Origin: an uncultured Methanomicrobiales archaeon
GTDB lineage: Archaea; Thermoplasmatota; Thermoplasmata; Methanomassiliicoccales; Methanomethylophilaceae
NCBI GenBank assembly: GCA_937892275.1
Contig: CALAVG010000009.1
Coordinates: forward strand, 1-14,660
Direction of reading: 5' to 3'
DNA: 14,660 nt
In this document: positions 6,181 to 13,070 of the stretch, in pieces
How the letters are laid out: every line of letters begins with the position of its first letter
How positions within the stretch are numbered: the stretch's first letter is position 1
Notes under the pieces: generated by a model
The model's input: the letters and a program-made list of their open reading frames with translations, nothing else
What the model was told of the DNA's origin: nothing
The model's database searches: none
Translations under genes and position numbers: made by a program

Positions 6181-7725
6181 ATGGCGTTCTTGAATAAGGA
6201 CAGGTTGATCGATAGGTTCGCGGTGTACAGGAGCACCGAAATGAGACTTCTAGGTGGAATTCTGGCCATCCTAGGTCTGATGTTCCTTGTTCCCGGTACG
6301 TATGCCCTCATCTTCAACGAGAACCCCGATCCGTTCTTCTATCCGGCCATCCCACTTATCACGACAGGAACTGTCCTGTTCCTGTTGTTCTCCGCATCCG
6401 ACAGTCTGAGGACTGTGAACGGATTGATCATGATTGCAGTGACATGGTTCGCCATGTTCTTCGTCGGTTCCATACCATATCTCATGGTCGGTATGACACC
6501 GGTAAACGCCCTTTTCGAATCAGTCAACGGATTCACGACGAGCGGAAGTACGACCGTCGACAGCGTTTTCTATTGGCCCGAGAGCCTGATGCTCTGGAGA
6601 GCTATGACAGCATGGCTCGGAGGAATAGCGATCGTCATCATCTTCATCTACATACTCCCGCTCTTCGGAATGGGACGTATCTTCTTCAACAACGAACTGG
6701 AAGGTTCGGGTTCGTCCAACTACAGTATGAAGCTCCAAACGGCCGCCAGCAGCTTCATCACGGTCTATGTCGTGCTTACGGTCATCAACTTCGTGCTGTT
6801 GATGCTCCTCAATGCGCCATTCCTTGATTCCCTTTGTATGAGTCTGACCACCATCTCGACAGGAGGTATCCTCATTTCGGATACCAGTCTGATCGGTACG
6901 ACATGGTCGATCCAGCTGGTCACGATGATCTTCATGTTCATCGGAGGTACCAACTTCTACTTGCACTTCAAGGCGATATCCACCAGGAGTTTCAAAATCT
7001 ATCTCCGCAACAAAGAGCTCCGCAACCTGATAATCTACTTCTTCCTGGCCTCCATAATACTCTTCATCTTCAGGGTCGGGGACCTGTCCAGCATCGGACT
7101 CCACCCGGAGAATTACTTAACCGAGTATTGGGATACCCTGTTCACGGTCGTCTCCATAGGTACCACCACAGGTCTGGCTGTGTACGATTTCACTCAGAGT
7201 TCTGAAATCGTCATCGCCATCCTGATCGTACTGATGATGATCGGAGCATCCGCAGGATCAACCTCGGGAGGTATCAAATTCTCCAGGATAAGGATCATCA
7301 TAGGTTTCTTCAGGAACTCGCTGCTTAACATCCTGCACCCCAACGCTGTATATTCCGTCAAGGTCGACAATGAGGATGTGCCTGATTCCCGTGTCATCGG
7401 AGCGGTCTCAACGGTTCTCCTGTACATGATCACAGTGGTGATCGGTATCATCATCCTCATGTCCGCCGGTCTCGAATGGGTGGATGCCATCGGACTTGCC
7501 ATCGGTTCCGTTACGAACACCGGAGTAGGATTCGGTAATTACGGACCTCTCGGGAATTATGACAGCCTTGGCGAACCCCTTAAGATCGTTCTGATGTTCC
7601 TGATGTGGATCGGACGTCTTGAGATATCCATAGCACTCGTGTTCTTCACCCCGTCGTTCTGGCGCGAGGTGAAATACTCCTTCAGGTCATCGAGGAAATA
7701 CAGGAAGGTTCGCAACGATCAGTGA
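6181..7725 (+). CDS. trkH: Trk potassium uptake system, channel subunit TrkH
   Basis: Integral membrane subunit of the TrkH/KtrB superfamily, carrying potassium across the cytoplasmic membrane. The four pore-loop repeats with their selectivity-filter glycines are visible: TTSGST (119-124), TISTGG (224-229), GTTTG (327-331) and TNTGVGFG (445-452). Many hydrophobic helices surround them, for example 22-45, 55-72, 82-104, 147-166, 190-212, 282-298, 342-358 and 408-430. The conserved GASAGSTSGGIK (355-366) precedes the fourth repeat. At 514 residues it is slightly longer than bacterial TrkH. It starts four bases after the trkA stop, with translation probably coupled. The stop overlaps the end of the convergent TPR-protein gene by seven bases, leaving no room for its own terminator. 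Confidence 0.96.
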   Translation: MAFLNKDRLIDRFAVYRSTEMRLLGGILAILGLMFLVPGTYALIFNENPDPFFYPAIPLITTGTVLFLLFSASDSLRTVNGLIMIAVTWFAMFFVGSIPYLMVGMTPVNALFESVNGFTTSGSTTVDSVFYWPESLMLWRAMTAWLGGIAIVIIFIYILPLFGMGRIFFNNELEGSGSSNYSMKLQTAASSFITVYVVLTVINFVLLMLLNAPFLDSLCMSLTTISTGGILISDTSLIGTTWSIQLVTMIFMFIGGTNFYLHFKAISTRSFKIYLRNKELRNLIIYFFLASIILFIFRVGDLSSIGLHPENYLTEYWDTLFTVVSIGTTTGLAVYDFTQSSEIVIAILIVLMMIGASAGSTSGGIKFSRIRIIIGFFRNSLLNILHPNAVYSVKVDNEDVPDSRVIGAVSTVLLYMITVVIGIIILMSAGLEWVDAIGLAIGSVTNTGVGFGNYGPLGNYDSLGEPLKIVLMFLMWIGRLEISIALVFFTPSFWREVKYSFRSSRKYRKVRNDQ

Positions 7726-8546
7726 CCTTCGCAGTAAGAAAGTATGTTGATGGCCGCTTTGTCCCCAGGAGAGATCTCGTTGATGGCTCCGGCGACGATT
7801 CTGGCTTTCTCATACTCCTCCTTCAGTGCGAGACATATTCCGAGAGTCTCCATGCCTCCGATGTGCTCATGGTTCAACTGAACGGCACGGGAAGCATACC
7901 CTCCGGCAGCCTTGATGTTGCCTTGGATCCTCAGCGCATAAGCCGCGACCGCATTGGAATCGGCGGATTTGTCCTTGAGTCCGCTGCGTGCGTACTTCAT
8001 AGCCTCCTTGTTTTTACCGCCCATGACCAGGGACTGAACATACGAGATCCTGACGTCGTAATCGTTGGGATTCTCTTTCAATAATGCTTCGGATTCGTCC
8101 ATGGCCCTCTTATGCTCTCCCAACGAGCTGTATATGGATGTAAGCAGTATCCTGTCGTTGATGCAGGGATCCGTGATCTCCTTGTACTCATCAAGGGCGG
8201 ATTCGTATTCCTCCATGTCGTAGAGGCAATGACATTCGAGCCTGTGCGTCTCATCCGTTTCGAAAAGGTCCTCGACGATCTTGAGACTGAAATAAGGGCA
8301 ATCGAGGTTATAGAGCGCCTTGGCGATTTCCAACCCGTTGTTACCATCTGCGATGTCTACGAGCCTTGTAGCGATCTTCGATTCGGTACCGTCGTTCGGT
8401 ACAAGTTTCAGTATCGACATGCACTTGAGGATCTCATACGGATCCGCTGTGGATTCCGCCACAGACAGCAGCTTGGCTGAAACACCTTCCGTCCTTCCTG
8501 CGGTGATATCCGCGGATATGGTCTGGAGGATCTCGTCATTCGACAT
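7719..8546 (-). CDS. TPR-repeat protein of unknown function
   Basis: The 275-residue, mostly acidic, helical protein has no signal peptide or membrane segment, so it should be cytosolic. Tetratricopeptide-like helix pairs are visible from about residue 100: ECHCLYDMEEYESALDEYKE (104-123), TSIYSSLGEHKRAMDESEALLKENP (136-160), ISYVQSLVMGGKNKEAMKYARSGL (167-190), AYALRIQGNIKAAGGYASRAV (202-222) and GICLALKEEYEKARIVAGAI (236-255). The first 95 residues look like degenerate repeats. Such proteins usually act as protein-protein scaffolds; no enzymatic motif is present. It is transcribed away from the PARIS-like pair through a 61-base shared promoter region. A TATA box about 26 bases before the ATG suggests a leaderless mRNA. 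Whether it works with the neighbouring ATPase is unknown. Confidence 0.85.
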   Translation of the reverse strand: MSNDEILQTISADITAGRTEGVSAKLLSVAESTADPYEILKCMSILKLVPNDGTESKIATRLVDIADGNNGLEIAKALYNLDCPYFSLKIVEDLFETDETHRLECHCLYDMEEYESALDEYKEITDPCINDRILLTSIYSSLGEHKRAMDESEALLKENPNDYDVRISYVQSLVMGGKNKEAMKYARSGLKDKSADSNAVAAYALRIQGNIKAAGGYASRAVQLNHEHIGGMETLGICLALKEEYEKARIVAGAINEISPGDKAAINILSYCEGH

Positions 8547-8568
8547 CGACCCACCAATCGGGAAGGAG

Positions 8569-8578
8569 TTATAAATTG
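8569..8578. promoter_or_regulatory. Shared divergent TATA element
   Basis: TTATAAATTG on plus (CAATTTATAA on minus) is the only strong TATA-like element in the 61 bases between two divergent genes. It lies about 26 bases before the TPR-gene ATG on minus and 35 before the ATPase ATG on plus, where TTTAATAA (8579-8586) is an alternative at 25 bases. Both genes would have leaderless or very short-leader mRNAs. Confidence 0.5.
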
Positions 8579-8588
8579 TTTAATAAGC

Positions 8589-8600
8589 GGATTACAATCC
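8589..8600. repeat. 12-bp perfect palindrome before the PARIS-like ATPase gene
   Basis: GGATT-AC-AATCC is a perfect inverted repeat lying between the TATA elements and the ATPase ATG, over the predicted transcription start. This is where a repressor could block RNA polymerase. It could equally form a small 5' hairpin; no regulator is identified. Confidence 0.4.
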
Positions 8601-8607
8601 TGAATCC

Positions 8608-9645
8608 ATGAAGATTCGGTCGATAAATGTCAGAGGTCTATTCAACGAACATGACTATGAATTGAACCTCAATCCGGACCTCACATTCATCCACTCCCCG
8701 AACGGCATGGGGAAATCGGCCCTCTCTCGCATGGTGTACACGATCCTCCGCGGTGACAGGACGTATCTCGAAGAGATCCCTTTCTCGAGATTGGACATCG
8801 GTTTCATCGACGGCAGCACCCTCATAGCCCAGAAGAACAACGGGAAGCTCCTTGTTCAGATGCAGAAGAACGAGCTTGAATCCGTTGTGACCGATGAGGA
8901 ACTGGAGAATCTTTGTGACATTATCTACCTCCCCCCAGAACGCCTTCTCATACGCAAAAAGGACGGACATGTTGTGAACGCTCTTGAATCCTGCGCGCAG
9001 GAACTCTGCGATTCCATTCGTTACGCCAAGGAGCACAACAAGCTCCAGAAGTCAGAGGCCGAGCACAAGGAGATGTCCGGCAGCGATCTGGAGTTCTGGT
9101 GCAAGGACCTGAAGGCTAAGCTGGACTTCATAAAGGATGCCGGCTTCGAACCTGAGATCCCTGAGGGTACGAGGTTCCCTCCATCCAGATACGACATCAT
9201 CGAGGACAGGGAGAAGTATGAGGATATCGCCTATTCCATCTCCGAATACGTGGAGAGGAACTATCAGTTCGCGGAGTCGATAATCGTCTACAAGGACATC
9301 GTGAACAACATCTACCTGAACAAATCCATCGATATCGATTCGGGCGGGAAGATACATGTGACGATGAACAACGGCACATCGCTTCCCATAAACAAGCTGT
9401 CCTCCGGAGAGGTCCAGATACTCCTGATCTTCTACTACATCCTCTTCCATGCGAATTCTGGTGGAGTCGTGATCCTGGATGAACCTGAGATCTCGCTCCA
9501 CGTCTCATGGCAGCAGGTCCTGGGAGACTACTTCAGGGACATATGCAGGGTAAGGAACATCCAGATCGTGGTGGCGACCCACTCACCCCAGGTTATCCAT
9601 GACAAATGGGACCTTGCCATGGAATTGGTGCAGAGAAATGCGTGA
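8608..9645 (+). CDS. ABC/RecF-type AAA ATPase, AriA-like component of a PARIS-type defence system
   Basis: All elements of an SMC/RecF-type ATPase are present. The N-terminal MKIRSINVRGLFN is followed by a Walker A SPNGMGKS (30-37), in which the usual first glycine is serine. Then come a helical, charged insertion (about 125-245), an ABC signature LSSGE (264-268), a Walker B VVILDEPE (287-294) with H298, and an H-loop THSP (324-327). This matches AAA_15/AAA_21 ATPases of the OLD, Gabija and PARIS type. The next gene, overlapping by eight bases, is a DUF4435 protein, and that pairing identifies AriA-AriB. In PARIS the ATPase senses a phage anti-restriction protein and releases the toxic AriB nuclease. 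At 345 residues it seems shorter than described AriA proteins. The PARIS assignment is from composition and order, not alignment. Confidence 0.85.
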   Translation: MKIRSINVRGLFNEHDYELNLNPDLTFIHSPNGMGKSALSRMVYTILRGDRTYLEEIPFSRLDIGFIDGSTLIAQKNNGKLLVQMQKNELESVVTDEELENLCDIIYLPPERLLIRKKDGHVVNALESCAQELCDSIRYAKEHNKLQKSEAEHKEMSGSDLEFWCKDLKAKLDFIKDAGFEPEIPEGTRFPPSRYDIIEDREKYEDIAYSISEYVERNYQFAESIIVYKDIVNNIYLNKSIDIDSGGKIHVTMNNGTSLPINKLSSGEVQILLIFYYILFHANSGGVVILDEPEISLHVSWQQVLGDYFRDICRVRNIQIVVATHSPQVIHDKWDLAMELVQRNA

Positions 9646-10498
9646 ATACCTTACTTCCGATGACATCTGTAACCAGATCTCGATGAACAGATCTGTCTTC
9701 AAAGGCACGATCATGCTCGCCGAGGGGAACACCGATCTCCGTCTCTATTCCAAATTCACGGAACCGGACAAGGTAAGGATAATACCCGCACATTCGAAGA
9801 GCAATGTCATCAAGGCGGTCAATAAGATGGTTCGCCGCGAAGACGGAAGGACCATCGGCATAGTAGACAGGGATCTGGACGACCTCAAGGAGATGACGGT
9901 ATCCCCACCGCTTTTCTATACGGAACATCGTGACATGGAGATGATGCTCATCACCAGCTCAGCCCTGGACGACGTCCTGACTGAGTACGGAGACACCGAA
10001 AGACTGGATAGGTTCCAGAGACAGATCGGTAAGGTCCGCGATGTGATCATCCAGGCCGCATACCCGGTCGGATTGCTAATGTATTTGTCCTATCTGCGTG
10101 GTTACAACCTTAATTTCAAGGATCTCGACTTCAGGAGCTTCATAGACAGACGCACACTGGGGATCGACATCCAGAAGATGGTGCGCGAGGTGATCTCCAA
10201 CACCTTGGGTTCGGAACTGTCCAGCAAGAACGTGGCCAGGGACCTTCAGATGCAGATGGATTCCAAAACGGACAGCCACATGATCGCACGCGGTCATGAT
10301 ACCGTCAGCATCCTCCTTATCGGCCTGAAGGAGAATTTCGGCAGCTATAACGCGAATGCCATCAACGACGGCACCCTGGGCGGAGCGCTAAGACTGGCGT
10401 ACGATTTCAACGACTTCGAGAACACATCGCTGTACAACCAATCCAAGAAGTGGGCCGAATCCAGAGGGATAGCCCTCTGGAAGGTCAATCGAATTTGA
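9638..10498 (+). CDS. DUF4435 TOPRIM-fold protein, AriB-like effector of a PARIS-type defence system
   Basis: The 286-residue protein opens with the DUF4435 pattern: MLAEGNTDLRLYSKF (26-40) provides the TOPRIM glutamate E29, and GIVDRDLDD (74-82) the paired acidic residues D77 and D79. TEHRDMEMML follows near 93-102, as in this family. Known AriB is a TOPRIM nuclease which, once released by AriA, cuts host tRNA and halts phage growth. The ATG at 9638 is preferred because it overlaps the ATPase stop by eight bases (ATGCGTGA), the usual translational coupling, and its N-terminus fits the family. An earlier in-frame ATG at 9599 would add 13 residues and overlap by 47 bases. The 3' end overlaps the convergent xseB gene by 14 bases. 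The function is inferred from family and gene pairing. Confidence 0.82.
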   Translation: MREYLTSDDICNQISMNRSVFKGTIMLAEGNTDLRLYSKFTEPDKVRIIPAHSKSNVIKAVNKMVRREDGRTIGIVDRDLDDLKEMTVSPPLFYTEHRDMEMMLITSSALDDVLTEYGDTERLDRFQRQIGKVRDVIIQAAYPVGLLMYLSYLRGYNLNFKDLDFRSFIDRRTLGIDIQKMVREVISNTLGSELSSKNVARDLQMQMDSKTDSHMIARGHDTVSILLIGLKENFGSYNANAINDGTLGGALRLAYDFNDFENTSLYNQSKKWAESRGIALWKVNRI

Positions 10499-10724
10499 GA
10501 TCCTCGGTTTTCAGAGTACCGGATGACTCCATTATCCTCTGTATGCGGCGCTCACTCTCGTCCAGTATCTGCCTGCAGTGATTCCTCAGCAGGACGGCCT
10601 TCTCGTAGATCTCTATGCTCCTGTCCAGATCGATTCCGCCTGCCTCGAGTTCCTTGACGAGGTCCTCGAGTGTCTTTATGCTCTCTTCGAATGTCATCTT
10701 CTCTACTTCATCTGCGTATGTCAT
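10485..10724 (-). CDS. xseB: Exodeoxyribonuclease VII small subunit
   Basis: Small helical subunit that binds along the XseA coiled-coil region to form exonuclease VII, which degrades single-stranded DNA from both ends. The 79 residues carry the family signature: MTFEESIKTLEDLVKELEAG (10-29), then GIDLDRSIEIYEKAVLL (30-46). The ATG overlaps the xseA stop as ATGA, and a good Shine-Dalgarno sequence, AAGGAG, lies about eight bases upstream inside xseA, so translation is coupled or re-initiated. The 3' end overlaps the DUF4435 gene on the other strand by 14 bases. Confidence 0.94.
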   Translation of the reverse strand: MTYADEVEKMTFEESIKTLEDLVKELEAGGIDLDRSIEIYEKAVLLRNHCRQILDESERRIQRIMESSGTLKTEDLKFD

Positions 10725-12118
10725 TCCTTCAACTCCTTTGATGAGATGTCGGCCTCAGCGCTGCCGTCCCTGAGACGGACGATGATGCTGTCGCCGACGT
10801 TTATCCTTTCGATGGAGGTCAGTACCCTGCCCCCTTTGTCCGTGATCATGCTGTACCCTCTGGTTAGGACATTGCTGGGATTCAGACCCTCCAATTGCTT
10901 GGAATCGGACCCCAGTTCCTGCTCGGCCTTCTTGAGTATCGATGTGATGGCCTTCTCCGGGCCCTCTGAGACGGATAGCAGTCTGGTCGAGCCCATGTCC
11001 ATGATGTGCTTGGAACTCGCCTGTATACGCTCCAGAGAGGCCTCGACGGTGGTCTTCAGGCTGTTGATGTCCTCCAACGCTCTTGACGGCCTGAGCCTCG
11101 CATCCACTGACGTGTATTGGTTCTTCATGTCCTTCAATGTGGCCAGTACGGAGGATTCAGCCGTCTTTGAGAGTTCCTCGACCATCATCGAGCGCATCTC
11201 CAGGTCATCGAGAGCGCTCTGCAGACCGAGTTTTGAATCCAATAACTGGAACGAATGCTTCATACCGTCCATGACCGAACCAATGGCGCGGTTAAGACGT
11301 GTCATGTATCCCTGCAGTTCCGACCTGATCTCCGATTTGTCGCGTAGTATGATTGCTGCAGCACCTGTTGGAGTCGGTGCCCTTGCATCAGCTACGAAAT
11401 CAGAGATTGTGAAATCGGTCTCGTGACCTACTGCGGAGACCACAGGGATCTTCGAATTGTAAATCGCCCTGGCGACTATCTCCTCGTTGAAGGCCCAAAG
11501 ATCCTCGATGGATCCACCTCCTCTGCCGACGATGATCACATCCACGTCGCTCTTGTTCAGCAGTTCGATACCTGCAACGATGGATTGTGCCGCTCCTTCT
11601 CCCTGGACCATGGCCGGCGCAAGGACGATGTCAGCGGTGTATCTGGATGCCGAAGTGGTGATGATATCGTGGATGACCGCTCCGCTCTGGGATGTCACCA
11701 CACCGATCTTCTTCGGATATGCGGGTAAAGTCCTCTTATGCGACTGTTCGAAGAGTCCTTCCTCCCCCAGCTTCTTCTTGAGGGCCTCGAATGCTAGATA
11801 CCTGTCCCCGATACCGGATTTCTCTATCACTTCGACGATGAACTGGTATTGTCCCCTGGGAACATACAGGGCCACACGGCCGAAGGCACGTATCTTCATG
11901 TTCTCGGTAGGTTCGAAACCCAACCGGGACAGTGCTGATTTGAATATGACCGCACTTATGACGCTGTTGGTGTCCTTCAGAGAGAAGTAGTACCCAGATG
12001 GATACTTCTTGAGGCCCGATATCTCTCCGCTGACCCATATGTCGTTCAGGGACACAGACTTGGAGAACAGCTCGCTGACGCGTGTGTTCAGTTCGGTTAC
12101 GGAAATTACCTCGGGCAT
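10721..12118 (-). CDS. xseA: Exodeoxyribonuclease VII large subunit
   Basis: Catalytic subunit of exonuclease VII. The N-terminal OB-fold DNA-binding domain (about 1-105) includes WVSGEISGLKKYPSGYYFSLKD (28-49). The catalytic domain follows, with IGVVTSQSGAVIHD (138-151), VGRGGGSIEDLWAFNEE (197-213) and VSAVGHETDFTISDFVADARAPTPTGAA (227-254), which carries the conserved H232, D235, D240 and D244. A long helical region (255-405) is the expected XseB-binding coiled coil, ending in NPSNVLTRGYSM (413-424). The 465-residue length is normal. TATA-like GATTTATCG centred 26 bases upstream suggests a leaderless mRNA. ExoVII is mainly bacterial and patchy in Archaea, so ancient transfer from bacteria is likely; codon use looks like that of its neighbours. 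Confidence 0.97.
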   Translation of the reverse strand: MPEVISVTELNTRVSELFSKSVSLNDIWVSGEISGLKKYPSGYYFSLKDTNSVISAVIFKSALSRLGFEPTENMKIRAFGRVALYVPRGQYQFIVEVIEKSGIGDRYLAFEALKKKLGEEGLFEQSHKRTLPAYPKKIGVVTSQSGAVIHDIITTSASRYTADIVLAPAMVQGEGAAQSIVAGIELLNKSDVDVIIVGRGGGSIEDLWAFNEEIVARAIYNSKIPVVSAVGHETDFTISDFVADARAPTPTGAAAIILRDKSEIRSELQGYMTRLNRAIGSVMDGMKHSFQLLDSKLGLQSALDDLEMRSMMVEELSKTAESSVLATLKDMKNQYTSVDARLRPSRALEDINSLKTTVEASLERIQASSKHIMDMGSTRLLSVSEGPEKAITSILKKAEQELGSDSKQLEGLNPSNVLTRGYSMITDKGGRVLTSIERINVGDSIIVRLRDGSAEADISSKELKE

Positions 12119-12139
12119 CGGACCTAGATAGATGATTAA

Positions 12140-12148
12140 CGATAAATC
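12140..12148 (-). promoter_or_regulatory. TATA box of the xseA-xseB operon
   Basis: The minus strand reads GATTTATCG, centred 26 bases before the xseA ATG, so transcription should begin at or next to the start codon. The intergenic region also serves the divergent thioesterase gene. Confidence 0.45.
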
Positions 12149-12201
12149 AACTGTGACTCCGATTTCGTCAACAGCAACAAAACCGGATGTTGTTCAGATA
12201 T

Positions 12202-12214
12202 CTTTTTGAAAAAG
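12202..12214. repeat. 13-bp palindrome before the thioesterase gene
   Basis: CTTTTT-G-AAAAAG is a perfect palindrome centred 24 bases before the preferred thioesterase ATG at 12232. The neighbouring AGATATCTTTTT is TATA-like. Either could be part of this gene's promoter. If translation instead starts at 12187, the palindrome would be coding. Confidence 0.3.
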
Positions 12215-12231
12215 CAGACCATCGGTCCCTC

Positions 12232-12666
12232 ATGGATAAGGCAGAGCTTCTCCCTAAGATGTCGGAGGATACCAGACAGTATGCGGACCGTGTGCTGGAT
12301 GTCTTCTCGGCCCCTTTCGCTCAGCACATGGGTCTCAAGATTGAGAGCATCTCCAAGGAGGAGGTGGTCTGTTCCATGGCCATCCAGCCCTTCATGATCA
12401 ACAGCATGGGCCGCGTCCATGGAGGGGCCATCTACGCATTGATGGACCACACCTTCGCAATCATCTCCAACATGATGCACGACGGGACCGGTCAGAGCAC
12501 CGAGGTCAAGTTCTACAGGCCTGCCAACACCGATCTGAGATGTGTGGCGAGACCGATCAACATCTCCCGTTCATTGGCAATATATGACGTAAGAGTCTAT
12601 TCCACGGAAGGAAAGCTCATAGCGTCATCTACATGTACTGGATTCATCATACAGAAGATAGAATGA
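12232..12666 (+). CDS. Hotdog-fold thioesterase (PaaI/YdiI-like)
   Basis: Predicted acyl-CoA thioesterase of the PaaI-type hotdog family. The signature NSMGRVHGGAIYALMDHTFA (residues 54-73 with the start chosen here) contains the HGG turn, followed by an acidic residue on the central helix where the catalytic group is expected. The later STEVKFYRPAN and the terminal strand pattern also fit. The 144-residue length is typical. An in-frame ATG at 12187 would add 15 residues (MLFRYLFEKADHRSL) with no family support. The downstream ATG is preferred because AT-rich promoter-like sequence lies 20-35 bases before it, but this is uncertain. The natural substrate cannot be told from sequence. The stop overlaps the next gene's start as ATGA, so the two are co-expressed. 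Confidence 0.88.
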   Translation: MDKAELLPKMSEDTRQYADRVLDVFSAPFAQHMGLKIESISKEEVVCSMAIQPFMINSMGRVHGGAIYALMDHTFAIISNMMHDGTGQSTEVKFYRPANTDLRCVARPINISRSLAIYDVRVYSTEGKLIASSTCTGFIIQKIE

Positions 12667-13070
12667 CACGTTACTGCCCCAAATGCGGCGAGCCTGTGCC
12701 CTCTAATTGCATAACCTGTCCCAAATGCTATACCAAGATTCCGTTCGAACCCGCATCCTCGGAGAAGGAAGCCGAGAGCTCCCAGCCCAGGAAGAGGAAC
12801 GATACGGTGAAGCTGGTATTGACCATATTGCCGGGTCTGTTCGGGTTCCTGGGGCTGGGAATACTGTATGAGGATTCCCATGATAAGATGGGATTCAAAT
12901 TCCTGGCTGGCGGTCTGCTCCTTTTCTTCATCGGAGTGGCATTGATCGCAGCTCCCGGAGTCATCACGACGATTCTCGGTATAGGGCCGTTGATACTGTA
13001 CTTCCTGCTGTTCCTATTGAGCATCCTGTATTCGCTGCTCAACATCAAGACGATATTCCGCCACTTCTGA
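12663..13070 (+). CDS. Zinc-ribbon membrane protein of unknown function
   Basis: A 135-residue protein with an N-terminal zinc ribbon: CPKC (residues 5-8) and CPKC (20-23) are spaced for one metal ion, with an extra cysteine at 16. A charged, polar linker follows (about 31-46). Then come hydrophobic segments near 48-63, 73-97 and 100-126, consistent with two or three membrane helices, and a basic end. Small zinc-ribbon-plus-helices proteins are common in Archaea and mostly uncharacterised; membrane location with a cytosolic ribbon is inferred. The ATG at 12663 overlaps the thioesterase stop as ATGA and places the ribbon at the very N-terminus. An earlier in-frame ATG at 12633 lies inside the thioesterase gene and is less likely. 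The stop directly abuts the convergent next gene. Confidence 0.8.
   Translation: MTRYCPKCGEPVPSNCITCPKCYTKIPFEPASSEKEAESSQPRKRNDTVKLVLTILPGLFGFLGLGILYEDSHDKMGFKFLAGGLLLFFIGVALIAAPGVITTILGIGPLILYFLLFLLSILYSLLNIKTIFRHF

Noticed and set aside
9599..9637. Upstream in-frame ATG for the DUF4435 gene
   Set aside because: It would overlap the ATPase gene by 47 bases and add residues without family support; the ATG at 9638 gives a usual 8-base coupling overlap.
10578..11426. 282-codon open frame on plus, opposite xseB and xseA
   Set aside because: Serine-rich shadow translation spanning two real genes on the other strand, with no supporting signal.
12187..12231. Upstream in-frame ATG for the thioesterase gene
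   Set aside because: The extra 15 residues have no counterpart in the hotdog family, and promoter-like AT-rich sequence lies after it. It remains possible.
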